The notes beneath the pieces are model-generated. The model made no database searches and had not been told where the DNA came from. It was given only the letters and a program-made list of their open reading frames with translations. The translations under genes and the position numbers were made by a program. Source: Polaromonas vacuolata (GTDB lineage Bacteria; Pseudomonadota; Gammaproteobacteria; Burkholderiales; Burkholderiaceae_C). Taken from it: a stretch of 64,000 nt of DNA. This document shows, one piece after another, positions 30,454-39,009 of this stretch; the stretch's first letter is position 1; each line of letters opens with the position of its first letter. Location: contig NZ_CP051461.1 in the NCBI RefSeq assembly GCF_012584515.1, forward strand, positions 3,467,501-3,531,500, in the 5' to 3' direction.

Positions 30454-31569
30454 TCACTCCAACGCTTGCGAGTCTGACGGCACTTGATAAAACCACCGAT
30501 ACATGGGTTCTGCCAGCAGCAACACCGCCGCCAAGCGAGTGACATGAAAAGCCGTCACCAAGGGCACGCCTAACTGCAAAACTTTGGCAGTGATAGACAT
30601 CTCGGCAATCCCGCCGGGCGATGTGCCAAGTAAAATCGTCGCCCAATGCAAGTCCGTCAGGCGTGACAACGCCAGCGCCGCCGCGCCGCAGAGTAGCATC
30701 ATGACCACAGTAGCTAACGCCACCGATGCCAGCCAGCGCGGCGCTAGCCGCACAAAGCTGCGCCGAAAGCGCACACCCAAACTAATGCCAATCAGTAGTT
30801 GCGCCGCATTGCTCATCCACTGCGGTATGGCGGACAAGGACCAGCCGAAAGCCGTCAGCAGCAAAGACGCTAGCAATGCACCAATAAACCAAGCATTGGT
30901 ACGCTTTAAAAGAATCATTAACCAGCAGCCCAGACCGGTGAGCAACACCAACATAGCCAAGCCTGGCAGCTGCACCACGCGCGGCCCCGACACGGCGGCA
31001 TCCAGCCCGTGTAAACCCAGCCACTGCAAACCAAACGGGATAGTCAAGGTCACCATCAACACCCGCAAGCTGTGCGCGGAGGCGACCAACTCGGTTTGCC
31101 CGCCGTGGCGCTCAGCCATCAGCGTCATCTCTGAGGCCGCGCCAATCGGCGCGGCAAAGTAGCTAGTGGTGCGCGACAAGCCGGCGACATGAAAACGTCC
31201 CGGCCCCTCATGCACACGATGCAGCCAAGCACCAAACCCTAACCCCAGTAGTAGCGCCAAGACGATGTTGAGCAGCATCGCCCACCACAACCCCGCCATC
31301 AGCGCCACCACCGTTGGCGTGAAGTACAAACCCAAAGCCGCGCCTATGGTCCACTGACCGGCGTTGCGCAGCGGCGTCCAACTTTCAGTCGCGCCGCCCA
31401 ACATAGAGACGCAGGCGGTACTCACCAAGGGGCCAATCATCCACGGCAACGGCGTGTGCAGGGCGACGCAAACTCGCGCCGACACAAAAGCCAGCAACAG
31501 GGTGAAAAAAATGCGTACCGGAGCGGTATTTAAAAGCGCCAACAGGCGTCTGAGAAATGCAAAGGCCAT
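30454..31569 (-). CDS. AbrB family membrane transporter/regulator
   Basis: 371 residues from the ATG at 31569. About ten membrane helices in two similar halves, each with a short re-entrant motif: PWMIGPLVSTACVSMLG and NAWFIGALLASLL, each followed by LLIGISLGVRF or TIGAALGLYF. The end carries LLGTSPGGIAEMSITAKVL and VTAFHVTRLAAVLLLAEPMYRW. In E. coli AbrB was proposed to act on the aidB regulator; relatives look like ammonia mono-oxygenase-linked transporters. The frame is open far upstream of this start but overlaps the divergent lipoprotein gene. Confidence 0.85.
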   Translation of the reverse strand: MAFAFLRRLLALLNTAPVRIFFTLLLAFVSARVCVALHTPLPWMIGPLVSTACVSMLGGATESWTPLRNAGQWTIGAALGLYFTPTVVALMAGLWWAMLLNIVLALLLGLGFGAWLHRVHEGPGRFHVAGLSRTTSYFAAPIGAASEMTLMAERHGGQTELVASAHSLRVLMVTLTIPFGLQWLGLHGLDAAVSGPRVVQLPGLAMLVLLTGLGCWLMILLKRTNAWFIGALLASLLLTAFGWSLSAIPQWMSNAAQLLIGISLGVRFRRSFVRLAPRWLASVALATVVMMLLCGAAALALSRLTDLHWATILLGTSPGGIAEMSITAKVLQLGVPLVTAFHVTRLAAVLLLAEPMYRWFYQVPSDSQALE

Positions 31570-31615
31570 AAAGAGTGTCTCGCGGCTTTGCAGCACAAAG
31601 AAGTAGGATGAGGCC

Positions 31616-32500
31616 ATGTTCCCACAATCGCACAGCCCTCGCAGGCAGGCCATCTCACGGCTAGGCCGGTTGCCACATTTGTGGCTCTCGGCAACCCTTC
31701 TGGCCGGTTGCGCCAGCGGCATACAAGCGCCCATTCTTAGCCTGCCTGAAGGGCCACAGGCACAAGTCACAGCCAATCGGCTAGAGCGCCTGCTACCGAC
31801 CGATATTCTTTTATTGGGCGAGCAACACGACGCCGCCGAGCACCAGCAACTAGAGCAGCAAGTCGTCGCCAATCTGGCAGCACGCGGCCTGCTGGCAGCC
31901 TTGGCGCTAGAAATGGCAGACGCCGGTGCCAGCACCGCCAAGTTGCAACCCAAAGCCAGCGAACAGCAGGTCAAAGAAGCGCTGCAGTGGAGCGATCAAG
32001 GCTGGCCTTGGGCGGCTTACGGCCCGGCGGTGATGACGGCGGTGCGCGCTGGCGTGCCAGTGCTAGGCGCCAACTTAGCGCGCTCATCCATGCGCGCCAG
32101 CATGGCCGACACCAGTCTGGATGCGCAATTGCCCAGCGCAGCCTTAAAAACTCAGCAGCAACTGATTCGCGAAGGCCACTGCGACTTGCTACCCGACAGC
32201 CAAATCGCACCCATGACGCGGATACAAATTGCCAAAGATAAAAGCATGGCCGACACCTTAGAGCGAGCCAAGGTTGCGGGCAAGGTAGTGGTGTTGCTAT
32301 CCGGCAGCGGACACACCGACCGCATGCTGGGCGTGCCGCAGCATTTAGCGGCGAGCAGCCGGTTTAAAGCGGTACGCCTTTATGCCGGCAGTCAGCCACA
32401 AGAGTCCGCCAGTTTTGATGTGTTCTGGACTACCCCAGCGTTGCCAGAGAAAGACTATTGCGAAGGCTTGGCAGAGCAACTCGCACCCGCCAAACCTTAA
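31616..32500 (+). CDS. ChaN-like heme-binding lipoprotein
   Basis: 294 residues. Lipoprotein signal with lipobox LLAGC (Cys about residue 32). The ChaN domain starts LLLGEQHDAAEHQQLEQQVVANL and continues with ALEMADAG and VKEALQWSDQGWPWAAYGPAV. In Campylobacter the related ChaR/ChaN protein binds heme pairs and serves iron uptake. 46 bases separate it from the divergent AbrB gene. The C-terminal VVVLLSGSGHTDRMLGVPQHL holds a possible heme-side histidine. Confidence 0.82.
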   Translation: MFPQSHSPRRQAISRLGRLPHLWLSATLLAGCASGIQAPILSLPEGPQAQVTANRLERLLPTDILLLGEQHDAAEHQQLEQQVVANLAARGLLAALALEMADAGASTAKLQPKASEQQVKEALQWSDQGWPWAAYGPAVMTAVRAGVPVLGANLARSSMRASMADTSLDAQLPSAALKTQQQLIREGHCDLLPDSQIAPMTRIQIAKDKSMADTLERAKVAGKVVVLLSGSGHTDRMLGVPQHLAASSRFKAVRLYAGSQPQESASFDVFWTTPALPEKDYCEGLAEQLAPAKP

Positions 32501-32513
32501 AACAGAGGCGCCT

Positions 32514-32541
32514 ACGCAGACCGGACTTTAACGGTCTGCGT
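32514..32541. terminator. 10-bp inverted repeat between convergent genes
   Basis: ACGCAGACCG-GACTTTAA-CGGTCTGCGT is a perfect 10-bp stem between the ChaN-like gene and the convergent aminotransferase. It has no T tract on either strand, so its work as a terminator is uncertain. It is followed at once by a 9-base tandem repeat. Confidence 0.5.
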
Positions 32542-32564
32542 GACAGGCATGACAGGCATGACAG
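32541..32564. repeat. tandem repeat TGACAGGCA x2.6
   Basis: Two complete units of TGACAGGCA and a partial third (TGACAG) stand in the gap between two convergent genes. It is too short to be a known element. Confidence 0.6.
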
Positions 32565-32589
32565 CTGCGAGCTAAGCTCAGCTGAGCGA

Positions 32590-33909
32590 TTAAGCGTGCT
32601 TGCGAATCGCGTCTGCCACCACCTCGACGATGCGCTCAATATTCGCATTCTCGACGATATAAGGTGGGCAAATCACTATGTTTTCTGCCGCTGGCCTAAC
32701 CAGCACGCCGTGGTGAAAGCAATGCATGAAAATATCAAATGCACGCTTACCCGGCGCACCCGGAATCGATGACAACTCCACCGCACCAGCCAGTCCCAAC
32801 GCGCGTATGCCCACCACATTGGGCAAGCCCTTGAGGCCGCTGTGCATGGCGTCGCCCAAGACCTTGCCCATCTGGCCAGCGCGCTCAAACAGGTTTTCTT
32901 CTTTGAATAAATTCAGCGTTGCAATCGCCGCAGCACAGGCCACCGGATGACCGGAGTAGGTATAGCCGTGGAAGAACTCAATCGCATGCTCGGGCGCACC
33001 GGCGTTAGCCTGCATCATGCTGTCGTAAATGCGGTCAGAGCAAATCACGCCGCCTAGCGGAAAAACGCCGTTGGTGACGCACTTGGCGAAGTTCAGCATG
33101 TCCGGCACCACACCGTAAAAGTCGGCGCCAAAGTTGCAACCGAGCCGGCCAAAGCCGGTGATGACTTCGTCAAATATCAGCAAAATTCCATGCTTGTCGC
33201 AAATCTCACGCAGGCGCTTGAGGTAGCCCTTGGGCGGCAAATACCAACCCGCACTACCGGCAATTGGCTCGACGATCACGGCGGCGATATTGCTGGGATC
33301 ATGCAGCGGCAAGATTCGGTTTTCTAGTTCGAGCAACAAGTCTTCTTGCCAAACTTCTTCCACGCCGTTGATGTAAGCATGGTTGACGGGATCATGGATG
33401 AACCGCATATGGTCAACCCGCGGCAGCAGCGCTGAACCGTAGACCTTGCGATTGGCCGGAATGCCGCCCACGCTCATGCCGCCAAAACCCACGCCGTGAT
33501 AGCCGCGTTCGCGGCCTATGAACACATTGCGATGACCTTCGCCGCGCGCCCGGTGATAGGCCAGCGCCACCTTGAGCGAGGTGTCAGCAGCTTCTGAACC
33601 AGAATTACAAAACAGCACCTTGTTCAAGTCGCCAGGCGCCATATTGGCAATCATCTCCGCGGCTTTAAAGGCTTGGTCGTTGCTGGCGTTAAAAGCGGTT
33701 GCGTAGTCGAGCGTATCGAGCTGCTTTTTAATCGCCTCATTAATCGGTTTGCGGTTGTGGCCTGCGGCTACGCACCAAAGGCTAGAAATGCCATCGAGCA
33801 CTTGTTTGCCATCATGCGTGGTGAAATGCACGCCGTCAGCAGCGACAAAAACCCGGGGATCTTTTTGAAAACTGCGGTTCGGCGTGAACGGCAGCCAGTG
33901 GTGATCCAT
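32590..33909 (-). CDS. class III aminotransferase (omega-amino acid:pyruvate type)
   Basis: 439 residues from the ATG at 33909 (MDHHWLPFTPNRSFQKDP), which is preceded by AGGA seven bases upstream; another ATG at 33984 has none. PLP-binding lysine region LNFAKCVTNGVFPLGGVI with FDEVITGFGRLG before it, and the N-terminal GISSLWCVAAGHN of the beta-alanine/omega-amino acid group. It probably moves the amino group from an omega-amino acid or amine to pyruvate. Divergent from purU. Substrate not fixed. Confidence 0.9.
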   Translation of the reverse strand: MDHHWLPFTPNRSFQKDPRVFVAADGVHFTTHDGKQVLDGISSLWCVAAGHNRKPINEAIKKQLDTLDYATAFNASNDQAFKAAEMIANMAPGDLNKVLFCNSGSEAADTSLKVALAYHRARGEGHRNVFIGRERGYHGVGFGGMSVGGIPANRKVYGSALLPRVDHMRFIHDPVNHAYINGVEEVWQEDLLLELENRILPLHDPSNIAAVIVEPIAGSAGWYLPPKGYLKRLREICDKHGILLIFDEVITGFGRLGCNFGADFYGVVPDMLNFAKCVTNGVFPLGGVICSDRIYDSMMQANAGAPEHAIEFFHGYTYSGHPVACAAAIATLNLFKEENLFERAGQMGKVLGDAMHSGLKGLPNVVGIRALGLAGAVELSSIPGAPGKRAFDIFMHCFHHGVLVRPAAENIVICPPYIVENANIERIVEVVADAIRKHA

Positions 33910-34072
33910 ATTGAAATCCTGATAGGCCACGGCAATATCCTTGAGTTGCTGATAAAAAAATCCGGTCTCAAACCGGTGTGACATGCTTATTTTGCACCCC
34001 AGTGGGTATGTGCACGGATTATTGGCACGGCATGCGGCTAGTCGGCGCGCCACCTGCGACAATTCAGGCCTT

Positions 34073-34921
34073 ATGAATCACGCTTATATCTTGACCCTGT
34101 CCTGCCCGGACCGCATGGGCATTGTTCACGCAGTGTCTGGCTTTTTGCTAGACAACGGCAGCAATATCGAAGAAGCCGGTCAGTACAACGACCCTGATAC
34201 CGGCTTATTTTTTATGCGCGTTCAGTTCGCCTGTGACAAGCGCAGCCACGCTGAGTTGCAAGCCGAATTACGCAGCTTTGCCGAGCCCTTCCAAATGGAC
34301 TACAAGCTGCACGCCACCAGCATGCCCATGCCGACCGTCATCATGGTCAGCAAAGAAGGCCACTGCCTGAACGACTTGCTGTTTCGCTGCAAAAGCGGTT
34401 TGCTGCCGATAGACGTGCGCGCCATCATCTCCAACCACCGCGAGTTCTACCAACTCGCCGCCAGCTACAACATCCCGTTTCACCACCTGCCGGTGAACAG
34501 CGCGACGAAAGAGCAAGTCGAGGCCAAGCAGTTAGAGATCATCGCTGCTGAGAACGCCGAGCTGGTAGTGCTGGCCCGCTACATGCAGATTTTGTCCAAC
34601 AACATGTGCCAGCAACTCGCTGGCCGCGCCATCAATATTCACCACTCGTTTTTGCCTAGTTTTAAGGGCGCCAAGCCCTACTACCAAGCGCATCAACGCG
34701 GCGTCAAACTAATCGGCGCAACCGCGCATTACGTGACGGCGGATCTGGATGAAGGCCCTATCATCGAGCAAGACGTGGCCAGAGCCGACCACAGCAAGAC
34801 AGTAGAAAACCTCACTGCCATGGGCCGCGACACCGAAAGTCAAGTGTTGGCTAGAGCCGTCAAATGGCATAGCGAACACCGCGTTTTAATCAACGGCCAC
34901 AAGACCGTGATCTTTAAATAA
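34073..34921 (+). CDS. purU: formyltetrahydrofolate deformylase
   Basis: 282 residues from MNHAYILTLSCPDRMGIVHAV. N-terminal ACT domain (about 3-85) for regulation, then a formyltransferase-fold domain with catalytic Asn-His in NIHHSFLPSFKGAKPY and Asp in DLDEGPIIEQD. Hydrolyses 10-formyl-THF to formate and THF and so balances one-carbon units and supplies formate for PurT. In E. coli it is controlled by glycine and methionine. A GcvA-type LysR gene follows 10 bases later. Confidence 0.97.
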   Translation: MNHAYILTLSCPDRMGIVHAVSGFLLDNGSNIEEAGQYNDPDTGLFFMRVQFACDKRSHAELQAELRSFAEPFQMDYKLHATSMPMPTVIMVSKEGHCLNDLLFRCKSGLLPIDVRAIISNHREFYQLAASYNIPFHHLPVNSATKEQVEAKQLEIIAAENAELVVLARYMQILSNNMCQQLAGRAINIHHSFLPSFKGAKPYYQAHQRGVKLIGATAHYVTADLDEGPIIEQDVARADHSKTVENLTAMGRDTESQVLARAVKWHSEHRVLINGHKTVIFK

Positions 34922-34931
34922 GACTAATGCT

Positions 34932-35855
34932 ATGGCCTCTCTTGGACGCATTCCCCCCATACAGTGCTTGCTGACCTTTGAGGCGTTGGCGCGTCTGCGC
35001 AGCGTGACACAAGCTGCAGAAGAGCTTTGCGTCACGCCCAGCGCCGTCAGCCACCGTGTCAAGCAGCTAGAGCAGACGGTGGGCACCAAGCTGTTTGGTC
35101 GTGCTGATTTTTCGCTCACCATCGAGGGCAGCGAATACCTAGCCCATGTACGCGAAGGCTTGGCGATACTGCAAAAATTTCCCGGTGCGGCCGGCCACAG
35201 CGGTGCGCCGGGTAAGCGCAAACTGCGCTTGGCCGTCACGCCGACCTTTGCCCGCTCAATCTTGATTCCGCGCCTGCGCCAGTTCACAGAGGCATATCCC
35301 GAAATAGACCTGACGCTGCAAGTGTCCATCCCGCTGCTAGACGTCGAGGCTGAAGACGCCGATCTTGTGGTGCGCTTTGGTACCGGTCGCTACGCCGATG
35401 TCGAGCACGTTAAATTGATGAACGACGAGGTCACGCCCCTAGCCTCCCCAGCCTTTTTGCGCGAACACGGCCCGTTTGAAGTGGCGCAAGACCTCGAAGG
35501 CCAAAGCCTGCTGCGCTCCCCGCTAGACCCTTGGCGCACTTGGTTCATCGCCCAATCGCTACCTTGGCCAGAACCGGTAGAAGGCTCGCAATTTAATGAT
35601 ATTGGCTTGATGTGCGACGCCGCCGCCGCTGGTATGGGCATTGCATTGACACGCCTCAAACTGGGCGCACCTTGGCTGGAGAACGGCTCACTGGTGCGCT
35701 TAGGCAGCAATGCAGTTTTCAGCACCAATATTCTCAGCCCGCATTCGCACTACCTGTGCTGGCGTACCGGCACCATGGACCGCTGGGAATGCGCCGCGTT
35801 TGCGGACTGGTTGCGCAAAAGCCTAGGTGCGCCAGAATTGGCACCGGCTCTATAG
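34932..35855 (+). CDS. LysR family regulator, GcvA-like
   Basis: 307 residues. HTH in LTFEALARLRSVTQAAEELCVTPSAVSHRVKQLEQTVGTKLFGR, the GcvA/AmpR-like spacing. The effector domain has TFARSILIPRLRQFTEAYPEIDL and VVRFGTGRY, with the C-terminal GMGIALTRLKLGAPWLENGSLV. GcvA senses glycine to switch gcv genes. Its place just after purU suggests control of one-carbon or glycine metabolism, though no gcv genes are in the window. Confidence 0.85.
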   Translation: MASLGRIPPIQCLLTFEALARLRSVTQAAEELCVTPSAVSHRVKQLEQTVGTKLFGRADFSLTIEGSEYLAHVREGLAILQKFPGAAGHSGAPGKRKLRLAVTPTFARSILIPRLRQFTEAYPEIDLTLQVSIPLLDVEAEDADLVVRFGTGRYADVEHVKLMNDEVTPLASPAFLREHGPFEVAQDLEGQSLLRSPLDPWRTWFIAQSLPWPEPVEGSQFNDIGLMCDAAAAGMGIALTRLKLGAPWLENGSLVRLGSNAVFSTNILSPHSHYLCWRTGTMDRWECAAFADWLRKSLGAPELAPAL

Positions 35856-35939
35856 ATTTACAAATTCACACAGGGCATTAATTTTTCTCAACCTCTGGTT
35901 CCGACTCTTGCCCTACAGTGGGGGACAAGGACAAAAGCC

Positions 35940-37442
35940 ATGAACGCCCCTCTGAGCACCGAACAGCAAGACCAAATCCAACGCGCCGAGCGCCAAGCCC
36001 AAGTAGTCCAGGCATTGACTGCCGTTCTACCCGGCCACGCCCTGCTCTGGAATACCGAAGACACCACCGCCTATGAATGCGACGGTCTGACCGCCTACCG
36101 CCAGCGCCCGTTGGTGGTCGCCTTGCCCGAAACTTACGCCGAGATACAGGCCGTACTTAAAACTTGTTACGCGCTCGATGTTCCCGTCGTGGCGCGCGGT
36201 GCCGGCACCGGTTTATCCGGCGGCGCCATGCCGCACAAGCTGGGCGTGACACTGTCACTGGCAAAATTTAACAAGATTCTCAAGGTCGATACCTTGGCGC
36301 GCACCGCGCTAGTCCAAGGCGGCGTGCGCAATTTAGCGATTTCCGATGCCGCCGCACCGCATGGCCTGTACTACGCGCCCGATCCGTCCAGCCAAATCGC
36401 CTGCACCATAGGCGGCAACGTGGCCGAAAACTCGGGTGGTGTGCACTGCCTTAAATACGGCTTAACGGTGCACAACGTCCTCAAGGTCAAGGGTTTTACG
36501 ATTGAGGGTGATGAAGTCGAATTCGGCAGCGATGCGCTAGACGCAGCGGGTTTGGACTTGCTCAGCATCATCATAGGCAGCGAAGGCATGTTGGCCGTGA
36601 CCACCGAAGTCACCGTCAAACTCATCCCCAAGCCGCAACTAGCGCGCTGCATCATGGCCAGCTTTGACGACTTGCGCAAAGCCGGCGATGCGGTAGCCAG
36701 CATTATTGCGGCCGGTATTATTCCGGCCGGCTTAGAGATGATGGATCAACCCATGACCGCCGCCGTCGAAGACTTTGTTCACGCCGGCTATGACTTGAGC
36801 GCCGCCGCTATTTTGCTGTGCGAGAGCGACGGCACGGTAGAAGAGGTCGAAGAAGAAATCGGCCGCATGCGCGAAGTCCTGATGCGCTGCGGTGCTACGG
36901 CAATCACCGTGAGCCAAAACGAAGCTGAACGCCTACGTTTTTGGAGCGGCCGCAAAAATGCTTTCCCCGCCTCAGGCCGCATCAGCCCTGACTACATGTG
37001 TATGGATTCGACCATTCCGCGTAAACGCTTGGCCGACATTTTGTTGGCAATTGCCGAGATGGAAAAGAAATACGCCCTGCGCTGCGCCAACGTTTTTCAC
37101 GCGGGCGACGGCAACTTGCATCCCTTGATTTTGTTTGATGCAAATGATGCTGACCAACTCCACCGCTGCGAGTTGTTTGGTGCGGAAATTTTAGAGACCA
37201 GTGTCGCCATGGGCGGCAGCGTCACCGGCGAGCACGGCGTGGGAATTGAAAAACTCAACTCCATGTGCGTGCAATTCTCAGCCGAAGAAAACGAGCAGAT
37301 GTTCGGCGTTAAACGCGCTTTCGATGCCCGCAGCCTGCTCAATCCGGGCAAGGTCATTCCGACCTTAAACCGTTGTGCCGAATACGGAAAAATGCTGGTG
37401 CGCGGCGGGAAAATCTCCCACCCTGATTTGCCGCGGTTTTAA
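35940..37442 (+). CDS. FAD-binding oxidoreductase, GlcD type (glycolate or D-lactate oxidase subunit)
   Basis: 500 residues. FAD-binding type 4 domain (about 60-240) with VPVVARGAGTGLSGGAMP and TIGGNVAENSGGVHCLKYGL. C-terminal oxidase domain with FHAGDGNLHPLILFD and GGSVTGEHGVGIEKL. Oxidises a 2-hydroxy acid, probably glycolate or D-lactate. No glcE or glcF follows here, unlike the E. coli glcDEF operon. lrgA follows 18 bases later. The presence of glcB at 44.3 kb fits glycolate use. Confidence 0.88.
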   Translation: MNAPLSTEQQDQIQRAERQAQVVQALTAVLPGHALLWNTEDTTAYECDGLTAYRQRPLVVALPETYAEIQAVLKTCYALDVPVVARGAGTGLSGGAMPHKLGVTLSLAKFNKILKVDTLARTALVQGGVRNLAISDAAAPHGLYYAPDPSSQIACTIGGNVAENSGGVHCLKYGLTVHNVLKVKGFTIEGDEVEFGSDALDAAGLDLLSIIIGSEGMLAVTTEVTVKLIPKPQLARCIMASFDDLRKAGDAVASIIAAGIIPAGLEMMDQPMTAAVEDFVHAGYDLSAAAILLCESDGTVEEVEEEIGRMREVLMRCGATAITVSQNEAERLRFWSGRKNAFPASGRISPDYMCMDSTIPRKRLADILLAIAEMEKKYALRCANVFHAGDGNLHPLILFDANDADQLHRCELFGAEILETSVAMGGSVTGEHGVGIEKLNSMCVQFSAEENEQMFGVKRAFDARSLLNPGKVIPTLNRCAEYGKMLVRGGKISHPDLPRF

Positions 37443-37460
37443 TTTTTTCGCGCCTCACAA

Positions 37461-37838
37461 ATGCAGTCTTTACGTGGCCTGGCTTGGCTGCTAGCTTTTC
37501 AGTCGCTGGGTGAATTGCTATCACGTGGCCTAACCCTGCCGGTTCCGGGGCCGGTGATGGGCATGCTGCTGCTATTGCTGGCGCTGCGCTTTAAAACTGT
37601 TAGCGTACCGGTTGGGCAATGCGCCGAGTTTTTACTCTCGCATCTGTCTTTGCTTTTTGTGCCGGTTGGTGTCGGCGTGATGACCCATCTGGGGCTGGTT
37701 GCGCAATACGGTTGGCGTATTTTGGCGGTGATTGTGGTCTCGACGCTTATCGGTTTGGCGATTACCGCACTGTGTCTAAAGAGTCTTGGGCAGGCCGACG
37801 AAAAAGCCCGCCAATCCGCGCCAGATAAAGCCGGTTAA
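37461..37838 (+). CDS. lrgA: CidA/LrgA family membrane protein
   Basis: 125 residues with four hydrophobic helices, the holin-like LrgA/CidA fold. Motif LTLPVPGPVMGMLLLLLALRF and HLSLLFVPVGVGVMTHL. Ends in a charged tail. Works with LrgB in membrane transport of small metabolites (pyruvate, glycolate) or control of murein hydrolysis. Three bases separate it from lrgB. Confidence 0.9.
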   Translation: MQSLRGLAWLLAFQSLGELLSRGLTLPVPGPVMGMLLLLLALRFKTVSVPVGQCAEFLLSHLSLLFVPVGVGVMTHLGLVAQYGWRILAVIVVSTLIGLAITALCLKSLGQADEKARQSAPDKAG

Positions 37839-37841
37839 AAC

Positions 37842-38567
37842 ATGTCTAACTTTGTTGAACTCTGGGTTTATCTATCCGCCACACCGCTGTTTGGCCTGAC
37901 CGCGACACTCACCGTCTACGTGCTGGCGCACGCGGCTTATTCGCGTTTAGCGCAAGCGCCTTGGGCCAATCCTGTGCTGTGGACGGTGATAGTTTTAGCC
38001 AGTGCCTTAATCTTGGGCGACGTGTCGTACCAGACTTATTTTGCCGGTGCGCAGTTCATACACTTTTTGTTGGGCCCAGCGGTGGTGGCGTTAGCTTGGC
38101 CGCTCTGGCTAAGACGCGCCGAACTGCGCAAACGCTGGGGCAGACTGCTAATCGCCGCGCTAGCCGGCGGCACTGCGGCCAGTTTGTCTGCCGGACTAAT
38201 GGCTTGGGCCATGGGTTTGCCGCAAGACGTATTGCTTTCGCTGCTGCCCAAATCAGTCACCGCACCAGTGGCTATGGGCATTGCAGAAAAAATCGGCGGC
38301 ATACCGGCGTTGGCGGCGGTGTTTGCGGTGATCACCGGTTTGGTAGGTGCATTGGCTGGCAAATACCTGTTTGCCGCTCTAGGCATAAACCAGCAGCCGG
38401 GCGGCTGGGCCGCGCGCGGCTTTGCATTGGGCACTGCATCCCACGGCATTGGCGCGGCCAGGGCGCTACAAGTGAATGCCGATGCGGGTGCTTATGCCGG
38501 GCTGGCCTTAGGTCTGCAAGTGGTGTTGGCGTCGCTATTGATGCCGCTGGTGTTTAAGTTGTTTTAA
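37842..38567 (+). CDS. lrgB: LrgB family membrane protein
   Basis: 241 residues with about seven helices. Motifs LGPAVVALAWPLWLRR, SVTAPVAMGIAEKIGGIPALAAVFAVITG and GTASHGIGAARALQ are typical of LrgB/CidB. Plastid relatives (PLGG1) carry glycolate and glycerate, so its linkage to a GlcD-type oxidase suggests import or export of a hydroxy acid. Coupled with lrgA. Confidence 0.92.
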   Translation: MSNFVELWVYLSATPLFGLTATLTVYVLAHAAYSRLAQAPWANPVLWTVIVLASALILGDVSYQTYFAGAQFIHFLLGPAVVALAWPLWLRRAELRKRWGRLLIAALAGGTAASLSAGLMAWAMGLPQDVLLSLLPKSVTAPVAMGIAEKIGGIPALAAVFAVITGLVGALAGKYLFAALGINQQPGGWAARGFALGTASHGIGAARALQVNADAGAYAGLALGLQVVLASLLMPLVFKLF

Positions 38568-38668
38568 AGCCTTGGCAAGGCAAACTGACAAAATAGTTTT
38601 CGCCGGTCTAGCCTAAGGCTTTACCCGAGCAGTCAGCTGCGGCGGACACTGGCGATATAGTCAAAGCC

Positions 38669-38971
38669 ATGAGCTACACCTTGAAAATTTTTGCCTCCGA
38701 AGACGTGAGTCAAACCGAGCGCGACCAAGCCGGTCTGCGCTTTCGCGCCGCACTCGAAGAGTCCTTGGGCGACGCCAGCTTGGTTGCGCCGGTCTACCGC
38801 GCTTGGCTTAGGCTTTATCAAATTTATGGCGACACGCCGCGTCCCTGGCCGGTGAGCCCACCCGAGCTGCTACTGGCCGAACAATGGGATGCAGCTGAAC
38901 TAGCGGCAACCCAAGCGGCTTTTGGCGAGAACCGCTACATGGGCGACGCGCATTTCGAGATTGAAATCTAA
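38669..38971 (+). CDS. hypothetical protein, 100 residues
   Basis: Not recognised. Soluble, acidic, with no signal peptide or membrane segment. Starts MSYTLKIFASEDVSQTERDQAG and includes LRLYQIYGDTPRPWPVSPPELLLAEQWDAAELAATQAAFG. Codon use is like that of its neighbours and no frame on the other strand is better, which supports a real gene. About 100 bases after lrgB and convergent with the metallopeptidase. Confidence 0.65.
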   Translation: MSYTLKIFASEDVSQTERDQAGLRFRAALEESLGDASLVAPVYRAWLRLYQIYGDTPRPWPVSPPELLLAEQWDAAELAATQAAFGENRYMGDAHFEIEI

Positions 38972-39009
38972 ACCAAAGTGAGCAAAGCACACCGGTTGCT
39001 AACTAAAAC

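Noticed and set aside
35571..35595. PEPVEG-coding stretch in the GcvA-like gene, like the REP-type repeats of Burkholderiales that read as PEPVEG or STGSG.
   Set aside because: Base match to the repeat palindrome is incomplete and the residues fit the normal LysR effector domain, so it is probably just coding sequence.
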